NCBI GenBank assembly: GCA_030685235.1
Contig: MU839228.1
Location: forward strand, 39,245-103,244
Length of the DNA: 64,000 bases
Direction: 5' to 3'
DNA from: Copromyces sp. CBS 386.78
Taxonomy: Eukaryota; Ascomycota; Sordariomycetes; Sordariales; Sordariaceae
Shown: positions 1-13,000 of the stretch, in pieces
Numbering within the stretch: position 1 is the stretch's first letter
How the letters are laid out: every line of letters begins with the position of its first letter
Position numbers and translations under genes: made by a program
The notes under the pieces: generated by a model
What the model saw: the letters and a program-made list of their open reading frames with translations, nothing else
Told to the model about the DNA's origin: nothing
Databases searched by the model: none

Positions 1-3000
1 CCCAATACTTTATTAAATATTATTTTCGAAAGGACTTTTTAAATATCCTCCTTAATAATTAGGTTATTAATAGGTACTAGGGTATTACTATTTAATAATT
101 AAATCCAATTTAGTAAATAGTCTATCGGGACTTCTACTTTTAAAAAGAAACGGTCGGTAAAAATATTTACTTTACTACTATAGTCTTCAACTTCGTTCGC
201 CCGCTTATTTTATTTAAAGAGTAATAATTTTAGCGGATTTACTAAATAATAATTTTATATCTTAACCTACCTCTCTAATAATTAAAATTTATTCGGGTTT
301 TTTAATATATTTATAATATAATTATACTATTTCGCTCTTTAAATCTTTATAATAAATTTCTTCTTTTTATCGTCGCCTTTATAAATTCTTTCTAATTTAA
401 AAGCGTTTAATTCCCAAATTAAACCTACTATTTCTATTATACCTCCTTCGTTACTATTTTATATTCTAAATTCTATTAGTCCGCTTATTTTCCCCGACCT
501 TTCTTTCAATATAGGATAAATTCTTCCGCAATATTAATAAATTCGCCGTCAAACCTATCGAATTTTAATTCGAACTCTTCTACCGTCTTAATCCTTTTTA
601 AAATCGATATTCTTTTTTCTACTACTTCCCGCACTTTTTCTACGTCTATTAAATTCTAACTAAATTTTTCTTCTATTTCTACTTTCTTATTTCTTTTTCC
701 TATTTAAATTTAGACTTCTTAAAGATAATAATCCGAGCCTATTTACCCGTAGCGTTATATTCTTTAATATTCGGCCTCGATACCCTATAAAATTTATATA
801 TAGTCGATTATCCTATTTTTCTCTCCTCTAATCGCATTTCCGAACTTCGTTAATTCCCTATAAAAGGTAATAAAATTAAACTTCTATCGCCGTACTTACA
901 TAAACAACTTTATAACGCCCAAACTAATTTTATTCTCTAAATCTTAATTAGAATAATAGAAGTTATAATCCCCTATAGTTATATATTAACCGGCTAAAGG
1001 TTTTTCTTTAAAGAATTCGAAGAGGGGAAACCCTTATTAGTATTCTAACGTACTTTAAAAGAAAATAAGGGAATAAATAGAAAAAACGGTTATTAAATCT
1101 TATAAATTCTTTAATATTATTATAATTTAATCCTTCCTAATTTAGAAATTTAAATCCTTTAAATTCTACTTCTTATTTACGTAAATTACCGTTCTACCCT
1201 TTTCTAAATAATCGATACTATAATATTTACTACCCTTCGGCCGGTAAATATCCTTATTCAAATTCCTACCCGGCTTTTAAATTACTATAATATTATAAGT
1301 CTCCTCCTATTCGAATAGCGTTTTCCCTCTCTTATATAATTTCCCTATATTTTAATAGAATATTTTTAATTAAATTATTAATTACCTTATAAGAGGCTTC
1401 CTTCTAACCTAATAATAAGCTAGGGGGGTATCGTTTCCTTAAAAATAATAATAATAATTAAAAGTATAATAATAATAGAACTAATACGAATATAGTCGCT
1501 TATATTCTAAGAGCGAATATAAACATCTATTAAATTAATATTTACGGGTTTTAATTAAAAATTACCTTTAATTTTCTTAGGGCGGCCTCTTTTTCCTCCT
1601 CTAATAAATAATCTCTTTAAAATTGTAATTAAACAGGAATTAAAAGGGGCGTTAGGGATTATAACGTCCTCTTCCGTTTCTATTATTAATTTTAATACTA
1701 ATTTAATTAATCCTTTATAAATAATAAAGCCGCAAAACCTTTTAACGTAATTAATAAATATTTTTATATAGGCCGCTCTTACAAATAGGTATCTCTTTTT
1801 ATCGAAGGCGAAATACCCCGACTTCCTATACGGCTTATAAAAAATTAAAAAAAATTATCTTTATTCGAAGGGCAATTCTCTTCTCCTATATACGGCCCTT
1901 CGTATTTAATTTTACTATAACGGTTATAAGCGTCCTTTTAGCGATAGAATTTCGCTATATATTTAAAATATTAATATTTAAAATATTATTAAACGGAAAT
2001 TATAATTTAGAATAGTTCGTATATATATATACCGCCGTCCTAAAGGAAAAAATTCTCTTAGAAAAAAATTATAGCCCTCGCAATCGCAATTTCTATTAGG
2101 AGTATTCTTCTCTCTTCCCCTTCGTATCTTTTCTAAAATTTAGCCCGAATAATTTCCGCCTCCTTATTCCTCTCCCTTATTTCTTATATAATTAATTCGG
2201 ATTATTTTATATCGATATTAATTTATAGAATTCCTTTAATTAAAACGGCTATAGTATTTAAGGATATAATAACTTTTTTTCTAAAGACTTTTTTAACTTA
2301 AATTTAATATTTCTAATACTAATCCTTAATTAATTCATCGAAAATAATTACGTAATCTCCGCTCGTTATTATTTTAATAGTTACGCGGACTATTTTATAT
2401 AAACTCTCTTTTAGGGTACCTTCAACGGCTTATTTTATATTATTATTCGAATATATAGTAAATTCGGCGGTAATTTAGGCCCCCTTAATAATAAATTAAC
2501 GTTTATAATTAGAAGGGATAAACTTCTTAATAGTAACGGTAAGTAAATAGTAGAAGGTAATATTAATTTTATTCAGCGATTTTTAAATAATATTAACCTA
2601 TTTCTTCGGCGCTTCTTAAGCGTCTTTTTTTTATTTCTTTCAAAATAAACTTCTTTAAATTATTAATATCCTTCCTAATAATAAATTAGGCTTTAACGGC
2701 CTTATTTGCTTTAAATATTTTGGACCCACTTTTCTTCGTAGAAATTTTCGCGAATTCAAAAAAGAATTTTCGAACCTAGCGACGGTCGTCGGTCGTTACA
2801 GTAGCGTAGTCCGTAATTTTATTCGCTATAATAATAAATCTCTTTATAGTTTTATTATTTTCTTCTATTTTCTCCGCAATTTTTATAGTAAATATAGCGT
2901 CGAAGTCGTTATATCCTAAAATACTTCCGAAAGGGTTGTAAATACTATTTTCAAACCTATTCGCAGTTCTATTAATCGTTATCGGTAACGACGGCTTAAC

Positions 3001-3140
3001 GCTATCGCTATAATCATTATAGGATATCGCGGAGGGGGTAAATACCCCTCCTAAATCGATTGCCGTTATCGGTTTTCGTTTTAGAACACTTCCTAACTAG
3101 AAATCGGCGTTTCCGGTTTCGGCGTCGTTTTTTATTAAGT
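1..3140 (-). pseudogene. Unrecognised RIP-decayed gene, copy A (runs off window)
   Basis: Reading the minus strand from about 3140 down to 1 gives a long frame that makes sense only if TAA/TAG are read as mutated Gln codons. Near the N-terminal side are ITAIDLGGVFTPSA and NPFGSILGYNDFDAIFTI; in the middle is a Lys/Arg/Glu-rich stretch (NKEAEIIRAKF); near 500-650 is a charged, probably coiled-coil segment (VEKVREVVEKRI, then TVEEFELKFDRFDGEF). The last segment is repeated in copy B with mostly conservative changes, which argues that this strand and frame were coding. The frame would exceed 1000 residues with several shifts. I do not recognise the family. A retroelement gag/ORF1-like protein is possible from length, charge and repetition, but this is inference. 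Confidence 0.55.
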
Positions 3141-3142
3141 AA

Positions 3143-5269
3143 TAGCTTTATATTTTAGCCTACTTATTTAATAATTAAAATTTATTTAGGTCTTTTAATA
3201 TATTTATAACATAGTCGCACTATTGCGCTCTCTAAGTCTTCGTAATAAATTTCTTCTTTTTTATTACCGCTTCTATAAACTTTTTCTAATTTAAAGGCAT
3301 TTAATTCTTAAATTATATTTATTATTTCCATTATACCTCCTTCGTTACTATTTTATATTTTAAATTCTACTAGTCCGCTTACTTTTTCCGATTTGTTTTT
3401 TGGTATAGGACGAATTCTTTTGTAATATTGATAAATTCGCCATTGAGCCTATTAAATCTTAATTCGAATTCTTTTACCGTTTCGATTTCTTTTAGGATTA
3501 ATATTCGTTTTTCTACTACTTCCCGTACCTTTTCTACGTTTATTAAATTCTAATTAAATCTTTCTTCTATTTCCGCTTTTTTATTCTATTTTCTTATTTA
3601 GACTTAAATTTCTTAGGGGTAATAGTCCGAACTTATTTATTTATACCGTTGTATTCCTTAGTATCCAGCTTCGATACTTTATAAAATTTATATATAGTCG
3701 ATTATTCCATTTCTCTTTCTTTTTATTATATTTCTAAACTTCGTTAATTCCCCGCGGGGGGTAACGAAGTTAAACTTCTAATACTATACTTACATAAGTA
3801 ATTTTATAGTACTTAGGTTAATTCTATTCTTTAAGTCCTAATTGGGGTAATAAAAATCATAGCCCTTTATAGTTATATATTAGCCGGCCGGGGGTTTTTC
3901 TTCGAGGAATTTGAGGAGGGGAGACCCATATTAATATTTTAGCGTACTTTAAAGGAAGATAGGGGAGTAAATAGAATAGACGGTTATTAGTTTTTATAAA
4001 TTCTTTAGTATTACTGCGGCCTAATCCTTTTTAATTTAGAAGTTTAGGTTTTTTAAATTTTATTTCTTATTTATATAAATTATTACTTCGCCCTTTTTTA
4101 AATAATTGATATTATAATATTTATTACCCTTCGGCCGGTAAATATCCTTATTTAAATTCTTATTCGGCTTTTGGATCGCTACAATATTATATGTTTCTTC
4201 TTATTCGAATAGCCATTTCCTTTTTTCGTACAATTTCCTTATATCTTAATAAAATCTTTTTAATCAGATTATTAATTACCTTATAAAAGGCTTTTTTTTA
4301 GTTTTGCGGCGGGTTAGGGGGATATTATTTCTTTAGAAGTAACAGTAGTAATTATAGGCGTAATAGCGATAAAGTTAGTATAAGTATAGTTATTTATATT
4401 TTAGGAATAGGTATAAACGTTTATCGGGTTTATATTTACAGGTTTTAGCCGAAAGCCGCCGTTAATCTTTTTAAGGCGGCCTCTTTTTTTTCTTTTTATA
4501 AATAATTTCTCTAAAGTTATAATTAAATAGGAATTAAAGGAGGCATTAAGGATTATGATATTTTCTTCCGTCTTTATTATTAATTTTAATATTAGTTTAA
4601 CTCGTCTTTTATAAATAGCAAAATTACGAAATTTTTCGGTATAATTAATTAATATTTTTACGTAGGCTACTTTTATAAATAGGTATTATTTTTTATTAAA
4701 GGTGAAATACTCCGATTTCTTATACAGTTTATAAAACATTAGGGAATTATCTTTATTTGAAAGGTAATTTACTTTTCTTATATGAGGCCTATTATATTTA
4801 ACTTCACTATAATAATTATAATCGTCCTTTTAAAAATAAAATTTCGCTATATATTCGAAATATTAATATTTAAAGTATTGTTGGGCGGAAATTATAGATT
4901 AGAACAGTTTATATATATATATACTATTATCCTAAAGGAAAAAACTTTTTTAGAGGAAGATTATAACCTTCGTAGTTACGACTTTTATTAAAAATATTTT
5001 TTTCTCTTCCCTTTTATATTTTTTTTAAAGTTTAGCCCTAATAATTTACGCTTCCTTATTCCTTCCCTTTATTTTCTATATAATCAATTCAGGTTATTTT
5101 ATATCGATATCGGCCTATAAAATTCCTTTAATTAAAATAGCTACAGTATTTAAAAATACGACGGCTTTTTATTTAAAGACTTTTTTAACCTAAATTTAAT
5201 ACTTCTAATATTAATCCTTAATTAGTTCGTTAAAAATAATTATATAATTTTTATCTATTACTATTTTAA
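3143..5269 (-). pseudogene. Unrecognised RIP-decayed gene, copy B
   Basis: Second copy of the gene at 1-3140, in direct orientation. Alignable sequence runs from about 3143 (equivalent to about 245 in copy A) to 5269 (equivalent to about 2370). Shared minus-strand segments include VEKVREVVEKRI, EFELRFNRLNGEFINI and ADQQNLKYKIVTKEV. The N-terminal ~770 bp present in copy A (2370-3140) are missing here because the copy stops at the small transposon at 5272. The C-terminal ~245 bp are missing at the 3143 junction. Function unknown. Confidence 0.55.
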
Positions 5270-5271
5270 TA

Positions 5272-5680
5272 AGAGGATGTCTATTAGTACTGTTGGAAAC
5301 GTCTTGTCGCACTGTGGTCTAAAAGAGAAACCTTTAAGTAACTTATATAAATGAAGCCCGATGATGGTAAAAAGTAGCTCATAATTTTTGTCATTTTCTA
5401 TAGTATTTTGGAGTACTCCTCTTGTATATATACCCCCTACATTAATGTTTCTTTTTAAAGAAAATGGGATTTCCAAAGTTAGGAACCTCAACCTATAAAG
5501 GCTATACCTTCTAAACTCCGTGCGGAGGCATAACGATGGTAGTAAAATTAGATAAAATTCTAGAAGTGTAAATATACAATTTTCTTACTTATAAGCCAAG
5601 ATTTCGTAAAGTTACACTTAGTTAACCTTTTAGACCACAGTGCGACAAGACGTTTCCAACAGTACGAATAGGCATTCTCA
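5272..5680. mobile_element. 409-bp MITE with TA target duplication
   Basis: Both ends carry a ~55-bp near-perfect terminal inverted repeat; its inner core GTACTGTTGGAAACG and TTGTCGCACTGTGGTC is identical in inverted form at 5286-5325 and 5629-5664, and the outer arm (GAG[G/A]ATG[T/C]CTATT) has three transitions or near-transitions. TA dinucleotides flank it at 5270-5271 and 5681-5682, as expected for Tc1/mariner-type insertions. The interior codes for nothing convincing; a 76-codon minus frame (5261-5491) starts outside the element. CpA and TpG are abundant, so it largely escaped RIP, unlike both flanks. Confidence 0.8.
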
Positions 5681-5682
5681 TA

Positions 5683-6732
5683 ATTTAAGGAAGAATTTTA
5701 TCCGGCTGTTATAATTTATAGCCGCTTCCCCCCTCTTATTAATTAAGAAACCTAATAGCGGAGTCCGTATTTGCGTAGACTATTATGGTATTAATAACGT
5801 TATATTAAAAATATAGTATTTATTACCGCTAATTAAGGAGACTTTCAATACAATTTGTAAGGCTAAGATTTTTACGAAGTTCGATATTATCGCCGCGTTT
5901 AATAAGATCCGTATTAAGGAAGGGTATAAATAGTTTACCGCTTTTATTACCCGCTTTAGCCTCTACCACTTTATTATATACCCGTTCGGTTCATAAGGCG
6001 CGTTAAGAATTTATTAAAATTATATTATTAATGTTTTATATAATATTTTAGACGTTTATACTACTATTTATTTTAATAATATTTTAATTTATTTAAATAA
6101 CGAAGAGGAGTATAAAAAGTATATTAGGGAAGTTTTATAAAAGATCATTAAAGTAAGGTTCTAAATCAATATCAATAAATACGAATTCTATATATAGTGA
6201 ATTAAATATTTAGGTTTTATTATTACCTTAAGTAGTTTTAAAATAGATTTAGAGAAAGTTTTTGTAATTATAATATAGGAAGCTCTAAATTTTAAAAGGT
6301 CGCTTTACCGCTTCTTAGGATTCGCTAATTTTTACCGTCGTTTTATTAAGTATTTTTCTATTATTGCCGGCCCGTTATACGAATTATTTAAAAAAACGGT
6401 AATATAAGAATAGGAAGAATAGTATTAAAAATCCTTCGAAGTATTAAAAAAAGCTTTTAATAATAAACCTATTCTTTGTATTTATAATTAGTTTAAATAG
6501 ATTATCGTAGAAACCGACGCTTCTAATTAGGTTTATAGAAGTATATTATTATAATATAATAAAGGGGGTATCCTTTAGTCTATTGCATACTTTACTTAGC
6601 GGTATTCTTTAGTAGAATATAATTATAATATTTATAATAAAAATTATTAGCTATTATTAAGGCTTTAGAAGAATAACGCCCCGAATTAGAAGGAATATAA
6701 CAGCTTTTTAAAGTTTTTATAGATTATAAAAG
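5683..6732 (+). pseudogene. Ty3/gypsy pol fragment: reverse transcriptase and RNase H
   Basis: With stops read as lost Gln/Trp codons, the plus strand gives the standard Ty3/gypsy RT order: LIKKPNSGVRVCVDYYGINN, then PLIKETFN, then [16 protein letters not shown], then the catalytic box at 6069-6080, which reads YFNN instead of Y-x-D-D, followed by ILIY. RNase H follows (ETDASN near 6510, then the AYFT/EYNYNIY region near 6590-6640). A frameshift lies in the C-run near 5727-5735. The fragment is cut on the left by the small transposon and on the right by the 5' LTR of A1 at 6733, so protease and integrase are absent. Both catalytic Asp codons have changed to Asn, so it is dead. Confidence 0.85.
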
Positions 6733-6951
6733 TACCACAGGATTACCTGTGATGGCACTAGGCACTGCATAGTCGAATCCATTGGCCATTAGCCAATAGG
6801 ATCACATACACGCACCAATGGGCCTCGGTCTAGATCCAAGGCACGGCACAGCCTGCCCTATATCTAGACTGCACTCCTCTCTCTTCCTTCTTTCTTTCTT
6901 CGTACAATTATATTTATCCTACTTTACCCCTAACGGTATTACCCCGTAATA
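6733..6951 (+). repeat. Family-A 5' LTR of A1
   Basis: A 219-bp LTR. In sense it begins TACCACAGGATTACCTG and ends CCCCGTAATA, the RIP-altered form of imperfectly inverted TGTCACAGG/CCCGTGACA termini. It is the reverse complement of the LTRs at 7721, 14810 and 57753. It retains many CpA and TpG sites, so it is far less mutated than the internal sequence. Confidence 0.85.
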
Positions 6952-7242
6952 GTTAATTGTACTTTTCTATTACGTTGCGCGCGTATATTTTAAAATAAGT
7001 TTATCGCCGCCGTCGTGAGTATCTCCGACGAGCCCGCGATTTCGTCGTACTGCGATTAAGATTAAGATCCGTTATACGGCGATTACACCTCTCTTTTATC
7101 GTATTGCGACTATACTTCTCTTTCGTTGTACCGTGATTATACCTCTCTTTTGTCGTATTACAACCAATTATAAAGTAGTTAATAAACCCTGTTTACGCTA
7201 TAAGGTAGTAAGTAAGTATATTAATTAAATTGATTACTATAA

Positions 7243-7720
7243 ATGTCGGCCCCTATTATTGACTTTGATGTTGCTATTTTTACGATTAATACTATTATTA
7301 ATTTTGAATACGAATAATTCTTCGAGAATATTACCAAATCTTTTAACGGTACCGCCTTCTAACGCTTAAATAATCTAATTGTAAAGGAGATCCTTAGTAC
7401 TATTACCGAGTTCGCTTAGTATATTACTTTCTCTTATATTATTGTTACTTTCGTATAATTAATTTAGGTAGACTTAGTTTAAGTTAATACGTTCGTTAGC
7501 GCTGCTTAAAATTCCTTTGAAGCCGCCTACTAGTAGATCGCTGCTTAAGATAATACTATTACTACCCTTTAAAATACTATTACTACCCTCTAGTAAGAGG
7601 TTCTCTAGTTAAAGTATAATTTTACTACTTCTAGCAAAGCTAATACTAAGTTTAGAAAGATTGCCGAGATTTAGATTAGGGCTTTTAAGAAAGTTGTTTA
7701 TAATAAAATTACTCCGCCCG
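7243..7720 (+). pseudogene. gag: A1 gag, first segment
   Basis: Starts at an intact ATG followed by codons for SAPIIDFDVAIF. In copy A2 the same position is ATA (14536-14538, minus strand), so A1 preserves the ancestral start. The frame contains TAA/TAG codons at expected Gln positions. About 160 codons are present before A2 interrupts it; the same frame resumes at 15034. Gag forms the particle shell in this superfamily. Confidence 0.75.
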
Positions 7721-7941
7721 TATCACGGGGTTGATACCGTTGGGGGTATGGTTGGATATACGTAGTTGTACGAGGAAGGAAAGAAGGAGGAGGGAGGAGT
7801 GCGGTCTAGATATAGGGCAGGCTATACCGTACCTTAGATCCGGGACCGAGGTCTACTAATACGTATATACGGTCTTATTAGCTAATAGCTAATAGACCCG
7901 ACTATACAGTACCCAATGCTATTATAAGTAATCCTGTAATA
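7721..7941 (-). repeat. A2 3' LTR
   Basis: A 221-bp LTR, read on the plus strand from TATCACGGGG to CCTGTAATA. It pairs with 14810-15033. TG/CA ends are altered to TA, consistent with CpA-directed mutation. Confidence 0.88.
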
Positions 7942-8129
7942 TTATTTCCCTATAAAAGAAGTTTATAGAGCTTTAAACGATTTATTTAATATATATATAT
8001 GAAATGATAGAATCCTACATCAATCCCCGTCTTCTAATTCTTCGATCCGTAATTCGACGCTTATAATCCGTAATCGAATATCGTTATTACCTTATTAGTA
8101 GGTCCTAGCCTCTAATTGTACCTCTATAT

Positions 8130-11100
8130 TCCTTATTAGGGGCCGTTTTCCATGTTAGACTTCTATTATTTTCCTAAATATTTTATAGAAGAATTTGTTT
8201 ATCTTTTTTGAATTTTCTTTGGATAGGGGTTCGAATTCCCGGCTTACTATTTTAATCGTAGGCTTTTATATATTAATTATAATTGTCCGTACCTTACGGC
8301 TAATTATAATAGTTATTACAGCGGTATTAATTTACTCCTTCAAACGTTTAGAGCGTTTTAGGGGCGGGGGTAAAGACGCCGTATAGCGTGTTTGGGGTAC
8401 GAGCGGCGTTGTATAGCGTATTTGGGGTATTAGGGCCCTTTATTTCGGGGTTGCAGTCCGTTTTTGAAGTATAGCTTTAATTTTTGGCCATTTTTAAATT
8501 ATTAGCGGGATAGAGGTTTTTAGGTAATTGTAGTGAAATACGATAATGGAGTCCTTTATTCCCTTAACGTTATCGAAGGGTTCGTCAGTAGGGTTATAAT
8601 ACTTCTATTTTATAATATAGAATTAATAATAGTTACTTCTTCGTTAAAAATAATTTAAGAATTTATTAAATTCCTATTCTACTACTTCTTCGTAATTATT
8701 TATTTTAATTATAATTTTACTTTCGTTAGCTCGTACGTCGCTTTATAGGTTGGTTTAGTTAGGGAGGTTTTTATAGTAAGGTTTTACTATAGAAATATAG
8801 AATATTAGCGAGTATTTTATATTAGCGGGTAAAATTAATTTAATATTATAGGATTGCGCCTAATTTATTTTGAAAGGGCTTTCCTATTGTAAGTATAGTT
8901 TATTATATGGCTTACCGTTATTAAAATTAGTTATATTAAATAAGACGAAATTACTTGCGCAATATTTCGGTATATTAGATTAATTTTCATTGGCATTAAC
9001 TTTATATTAGTCTTATACCTTCTTCGTAGAGGTGCGTACGTAGTCCTAAATAGCTTCGAAACAAATAAGTAGTTCGCTAGCTTTTAAGTACTCCTTTTAT
9101 TATATCGGCGAGAAATTTTCTAATAGTACGATTATTGCGAGTTCGATACCTATACGGGGGTAGAAATTGTAGTTAGTGAAGAAGGGGGTTATATTTATAG
9201 TTTCGGATATTATATTATTGCTTACGAATTCCGCTAATAATAATTATTATATTTAGTCCGTTTATACTTAATTAACGAAAATACGGATATATTATTCTAC
9301 TTTACGTTAATACGTTTTGTTTCAGCGTTAGTTTAAGGGTAGAAAACGGAATTTAATAGCTTTTTAATAGTCAAGTACTTATAAATTATAAATTAAAAAA
9401 AGGAGATAAATTAAGAGCCGCGGTCGGAAACGACGGTATTAGGTAGGTTGTAAAGGGTATAGATACGGTTAATAAAATGGTCCGCTAATTCTTCTACTTT
9501 TATAGTGACGGTCGGGATATAGTAATATATTTTTATTAAATAATTTATAACGATAGTAATATATTTGAATTTTTGGCCTGAATATAATTTTTTTAGTAAT
9601 AGAGAGACGTAATTAATTGAAATATTTATTTATAATACGTAGGCTATAGGTATAGATTTAAGATAGCCGGCCTTAGCGCGTTATAATACTTTCGTTTTCG
9701 AATATATTAAGTAACCCTTATAGTAAGTTCGAATAGCTTTTACTATATTTAACTAATATTAGTATTCGTTTATTTATATTTATATTTCAGTTTTGCCTAG
9801 ATGGCCGGCCGTTAGTAATAAATAGGCGCGGTAAATAAGTAATAGATAGGTAGCGGTATTATTAGGATCGATAAGTACCCTCCCCCGGTAATAAATTTTA
9901 CTTCCCGTTGTAAAATACTTAGCGAAAGCGACTTTTAATTTCTTTTTAATATAGGGGTATTATTTAGTGCGGCCTGGGTTTTTTAGGTAGTTGACGGCTT
10001 CCTATATTAGGATAGATTAGTCGTAGTTTTTATTAATAATATTATTAGTAGATTTGTCCGGTTCTTTTAAGGTATTTAGGGATAATAGGAATACTTTTTT
10101 ATTAAAATCGAGGTCGTTACTAATTATTATGGCCGATAAGGAGAAGTAGCCCTCTTTAAAGTAGGCGCGGTTAATAAGCTTATACTTTTTTACTTTTAAG
10201 CGATAATCGTTTATATTTGGAAGTATATCCTTTGGCTTTTTATTTAGTATATTAGGGCGGAGATTCTATAATTTTAGTATATAGAAAATTGAGAAATTGA
10301 ATTGTAATAGGAATTATAACTATTGTATATGGCGGGGTATAAGCTGCTTGTTCGTTATAAAGGTCTTTAAATTCTTATAATTTATAATAATATTAAAAGG
10401 TTATTAGGTACCCTTTAATTTTAGGCGCTACTCCTTTAATATTTTAACGATAGCGAAGAATTCATTATTATAAATATTATAATTATATTCTACTATTGAG
10501 TACCGTATTAAAAAGTACATAATTAGGTAGAATTCGCTATTATCCCCGTATTGGGAAAGGGTGCTTCCGGAAGCTTAGTTCGAAGTATCGGTCTCTACGA
10601 CCGTTTTTTTAGACTAGTTGTAAATCCGTAGGGTTAGTCCGCTAGTGAACGTAGCCTTTAAAATTTCGAAAGGGGATTATTATACAGTAGTCTATACTTA
10701 TTCCGCGTCTTTTTTCGTAAAATCGTATAATAACGTTACTATTATTGAAAAACATTTAATAAAACGACAATAGAAGTTAATAAACTCTAAAAGACTTTAT
10801 AAAAGCTTTTTTAACGTTGGGGATTACTAATTTATAATAGTTTTGATTTTTATTAGATTTATTTCAATACTGCTAGGCGTAATAATTAATTGAAAATATT
10901 TGGTTTTCTTAGTATAAAATTCGTATTTGTTGATATTAATTTGTAGGCTAGCCTTCTCTAAGCGGGTAAAAATATTATTTACGTATTTTTAGTATTCTTC
11001 TTCGTTATTTAAAAAAATAAAGATATTATTTAAGTAAGTAATCGTATAGATATTTAGAATATTATATAAGATATTATTAATATAGTTCTAAAATGTATTA

Positions 11101-13000
11101 AATATTCTTTATAGGTTAAATAGGTAAATAAGTAATTTAAATAGGCTAAAGCGGGTAACGAACGCCGTTAATTATTCGTATCCTTCCGCGATACGAATAC
11201 GGTTAAAAGTGGCGATAATATTTAATTTAATAAAAAACTTCGCTTTATAAATAGCGTTAAAAGTTTCTTTAATTAAAGGGAGTAAGTAGTAGTTCTTAAA
11301 AGTGATATTATTAATTCCTTTATAATTTACATAGATTTTAATACTTCCGCTTAGCTTTTATACTAATAAAATTTAGAAAGCGGCCTTTAATTATAAGGGG
11401 CGGATAAACCTATTATAGAAATTTTCGTTAATTTATTTTTTAATTATATTTAGTTCGTTAGGGTTAAACGCTTTGAATTTTATATAAGGTACTTATTCTC
11501 TTAGGCGGAATTAGATTTTAAAATTATGGAAGCGGTAGGGAGGTAAGATTATAATATTACGAAGTTTGAAAACGTTAAGGTAGTTCTAATATTATTTAGG
11601 AAGTTTTTTTTTAATTTGGGCATTAGTTTTAAGTAGTTTATTAGCCTTCTTATAAAATTTGGTTACATTTTCCTTTATAATGGTAGCAGCGAATTTAATA
11701 GTTTTATATTATTCGAAATCTTTATTTACATTATTATTAAAGTAGATGTTTTTAACGATTTTTATTATTCGGATAGCAATTTTAGATTTTTTATTAGCGT
11801 AGGCATTAATTTATAGGTAGTAACGCTTATTTAATAGTTTTTTATATTTAGCGCCGTTATTATCTTAAATTTTTTACTCTATTTTTAGAGTAAGGTTCGT
11901 TAATCCGTTAAGTATATTATAATCGTATTTAATTTTTATTCTTACCCTTCTATTAACGACGCTTTTATTATTTCTATATTCTTTAAGTTTTAGGGCGCCC
12001 CCCTTTACCTTTTTAGCCCGGGCTTCCTCTTCCGCTTTAGCTTCCTCTAAAATTTTATAGAATTCCGGGTACAAAGTGTAGAATATTCGTAAATAATATT
12101 TTTCGTATAACTAATTAAAATTAGCGGCCGTTATATCCTTAATATTTACGGGGTTAATTAGTTTATTCGAAAAATATATTTTGCGTACTATAATATAATA
12201 ATCGGGGTCGGGTTTTCATTAGCCGGTTATAGTATAATAAATAGCAGGCTTAGTCCGCTTAGGAGTTTTAATAACAGTATCCGCGATTAGAGTAGGATTT
12301 AGGGTATTGGGGTTTATAATTAGGGTATTAGAGGAGTTATTTTTAACAGCGGGGACGGGGTCCGCAATTAAGGTATTAGAGCGGTTTGCCTTAATTATAT
12401 TTTATACGGTTTTGTAATAACGTATATACATATACTTCTAAATTTTTAGGGCGTACTATAGGGAGGGTAGAAGGTCGGCGGGAAGGTAGTAGTTTAAATA
12501 GTAGTTAGTAAAAGTAACAGTTCTATCTAGCTACAATACGGCGGGGTTATAAAATTTAAATTATAATATACTTAAAATTACAGGGTAGTTAGTTATTAAA
12601 TTATAAATTAGTATAGCGATTATTTTTATATAGTAATCGATATATAATTTGACTTTATAGTAGTAGGTAATAAAGTCCTTAAGTATGCTGTCCGCTAGGT
12701 ATAAGGCCTTTAGTTTAGGGAGTTTTATTAGCGGAATAGTATAGCGAGCAATAAAACTATAATCGATAAAAGTGAGAGTAAAGTATCCGCTATTAATTAG
12801 AGTAGCGTATTTATTTTGTTAATTATACGGTCCGTAAATAATTTAAATAGAGAGGAAGATAGAATTATTATCATAGTTATTTAAATTTGAATTTTTAAAT
12901 TGAATTACTTTTAAGTTTATTAGATTATTTACTTCCTCCTTTATTACGGACGGTAGCCTTTCTAAGCGACTTAATAGAGAGGCGGCGTATTTCCTATACT
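8130..13000 (-). pseudogene. pol: A2 pol: protease, RT, RNase H, integrase, chromodomain-like end
   Basis: RT is clear at about 10800-11460: [20 protein letters not shown], then FFIKLNIIATFNRIRIAEGY, then the catalytic box at 11025-11036 reading YLNN (Asp to Asn twice). RNase H lies at about 10300-10750 and the integrase core at about 9300-9800, where the usual VVD motif reads VVN. The end (about 8560-8720) contains a chromodomain-like stretch (FYIIKQKYYNPTDEPFDNV), typical of chromoviruses, which use it to target heterochromatin. C-terminal to that is a repeated P-Q-x-R-Y-x-A tail (8370-8450) and then an acidic helix ending near 8155. Many in-frame stops. Confidence 0.82.

Noticed and set aside
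8228..8245. B-box-like GGTTCGAATTCCC (also 40568, 58300)
   Set aside because: Lies inside the conserved C-terminal coding region of family-A pol in all three copies (minus-strand EFEPLSEE-type codons).
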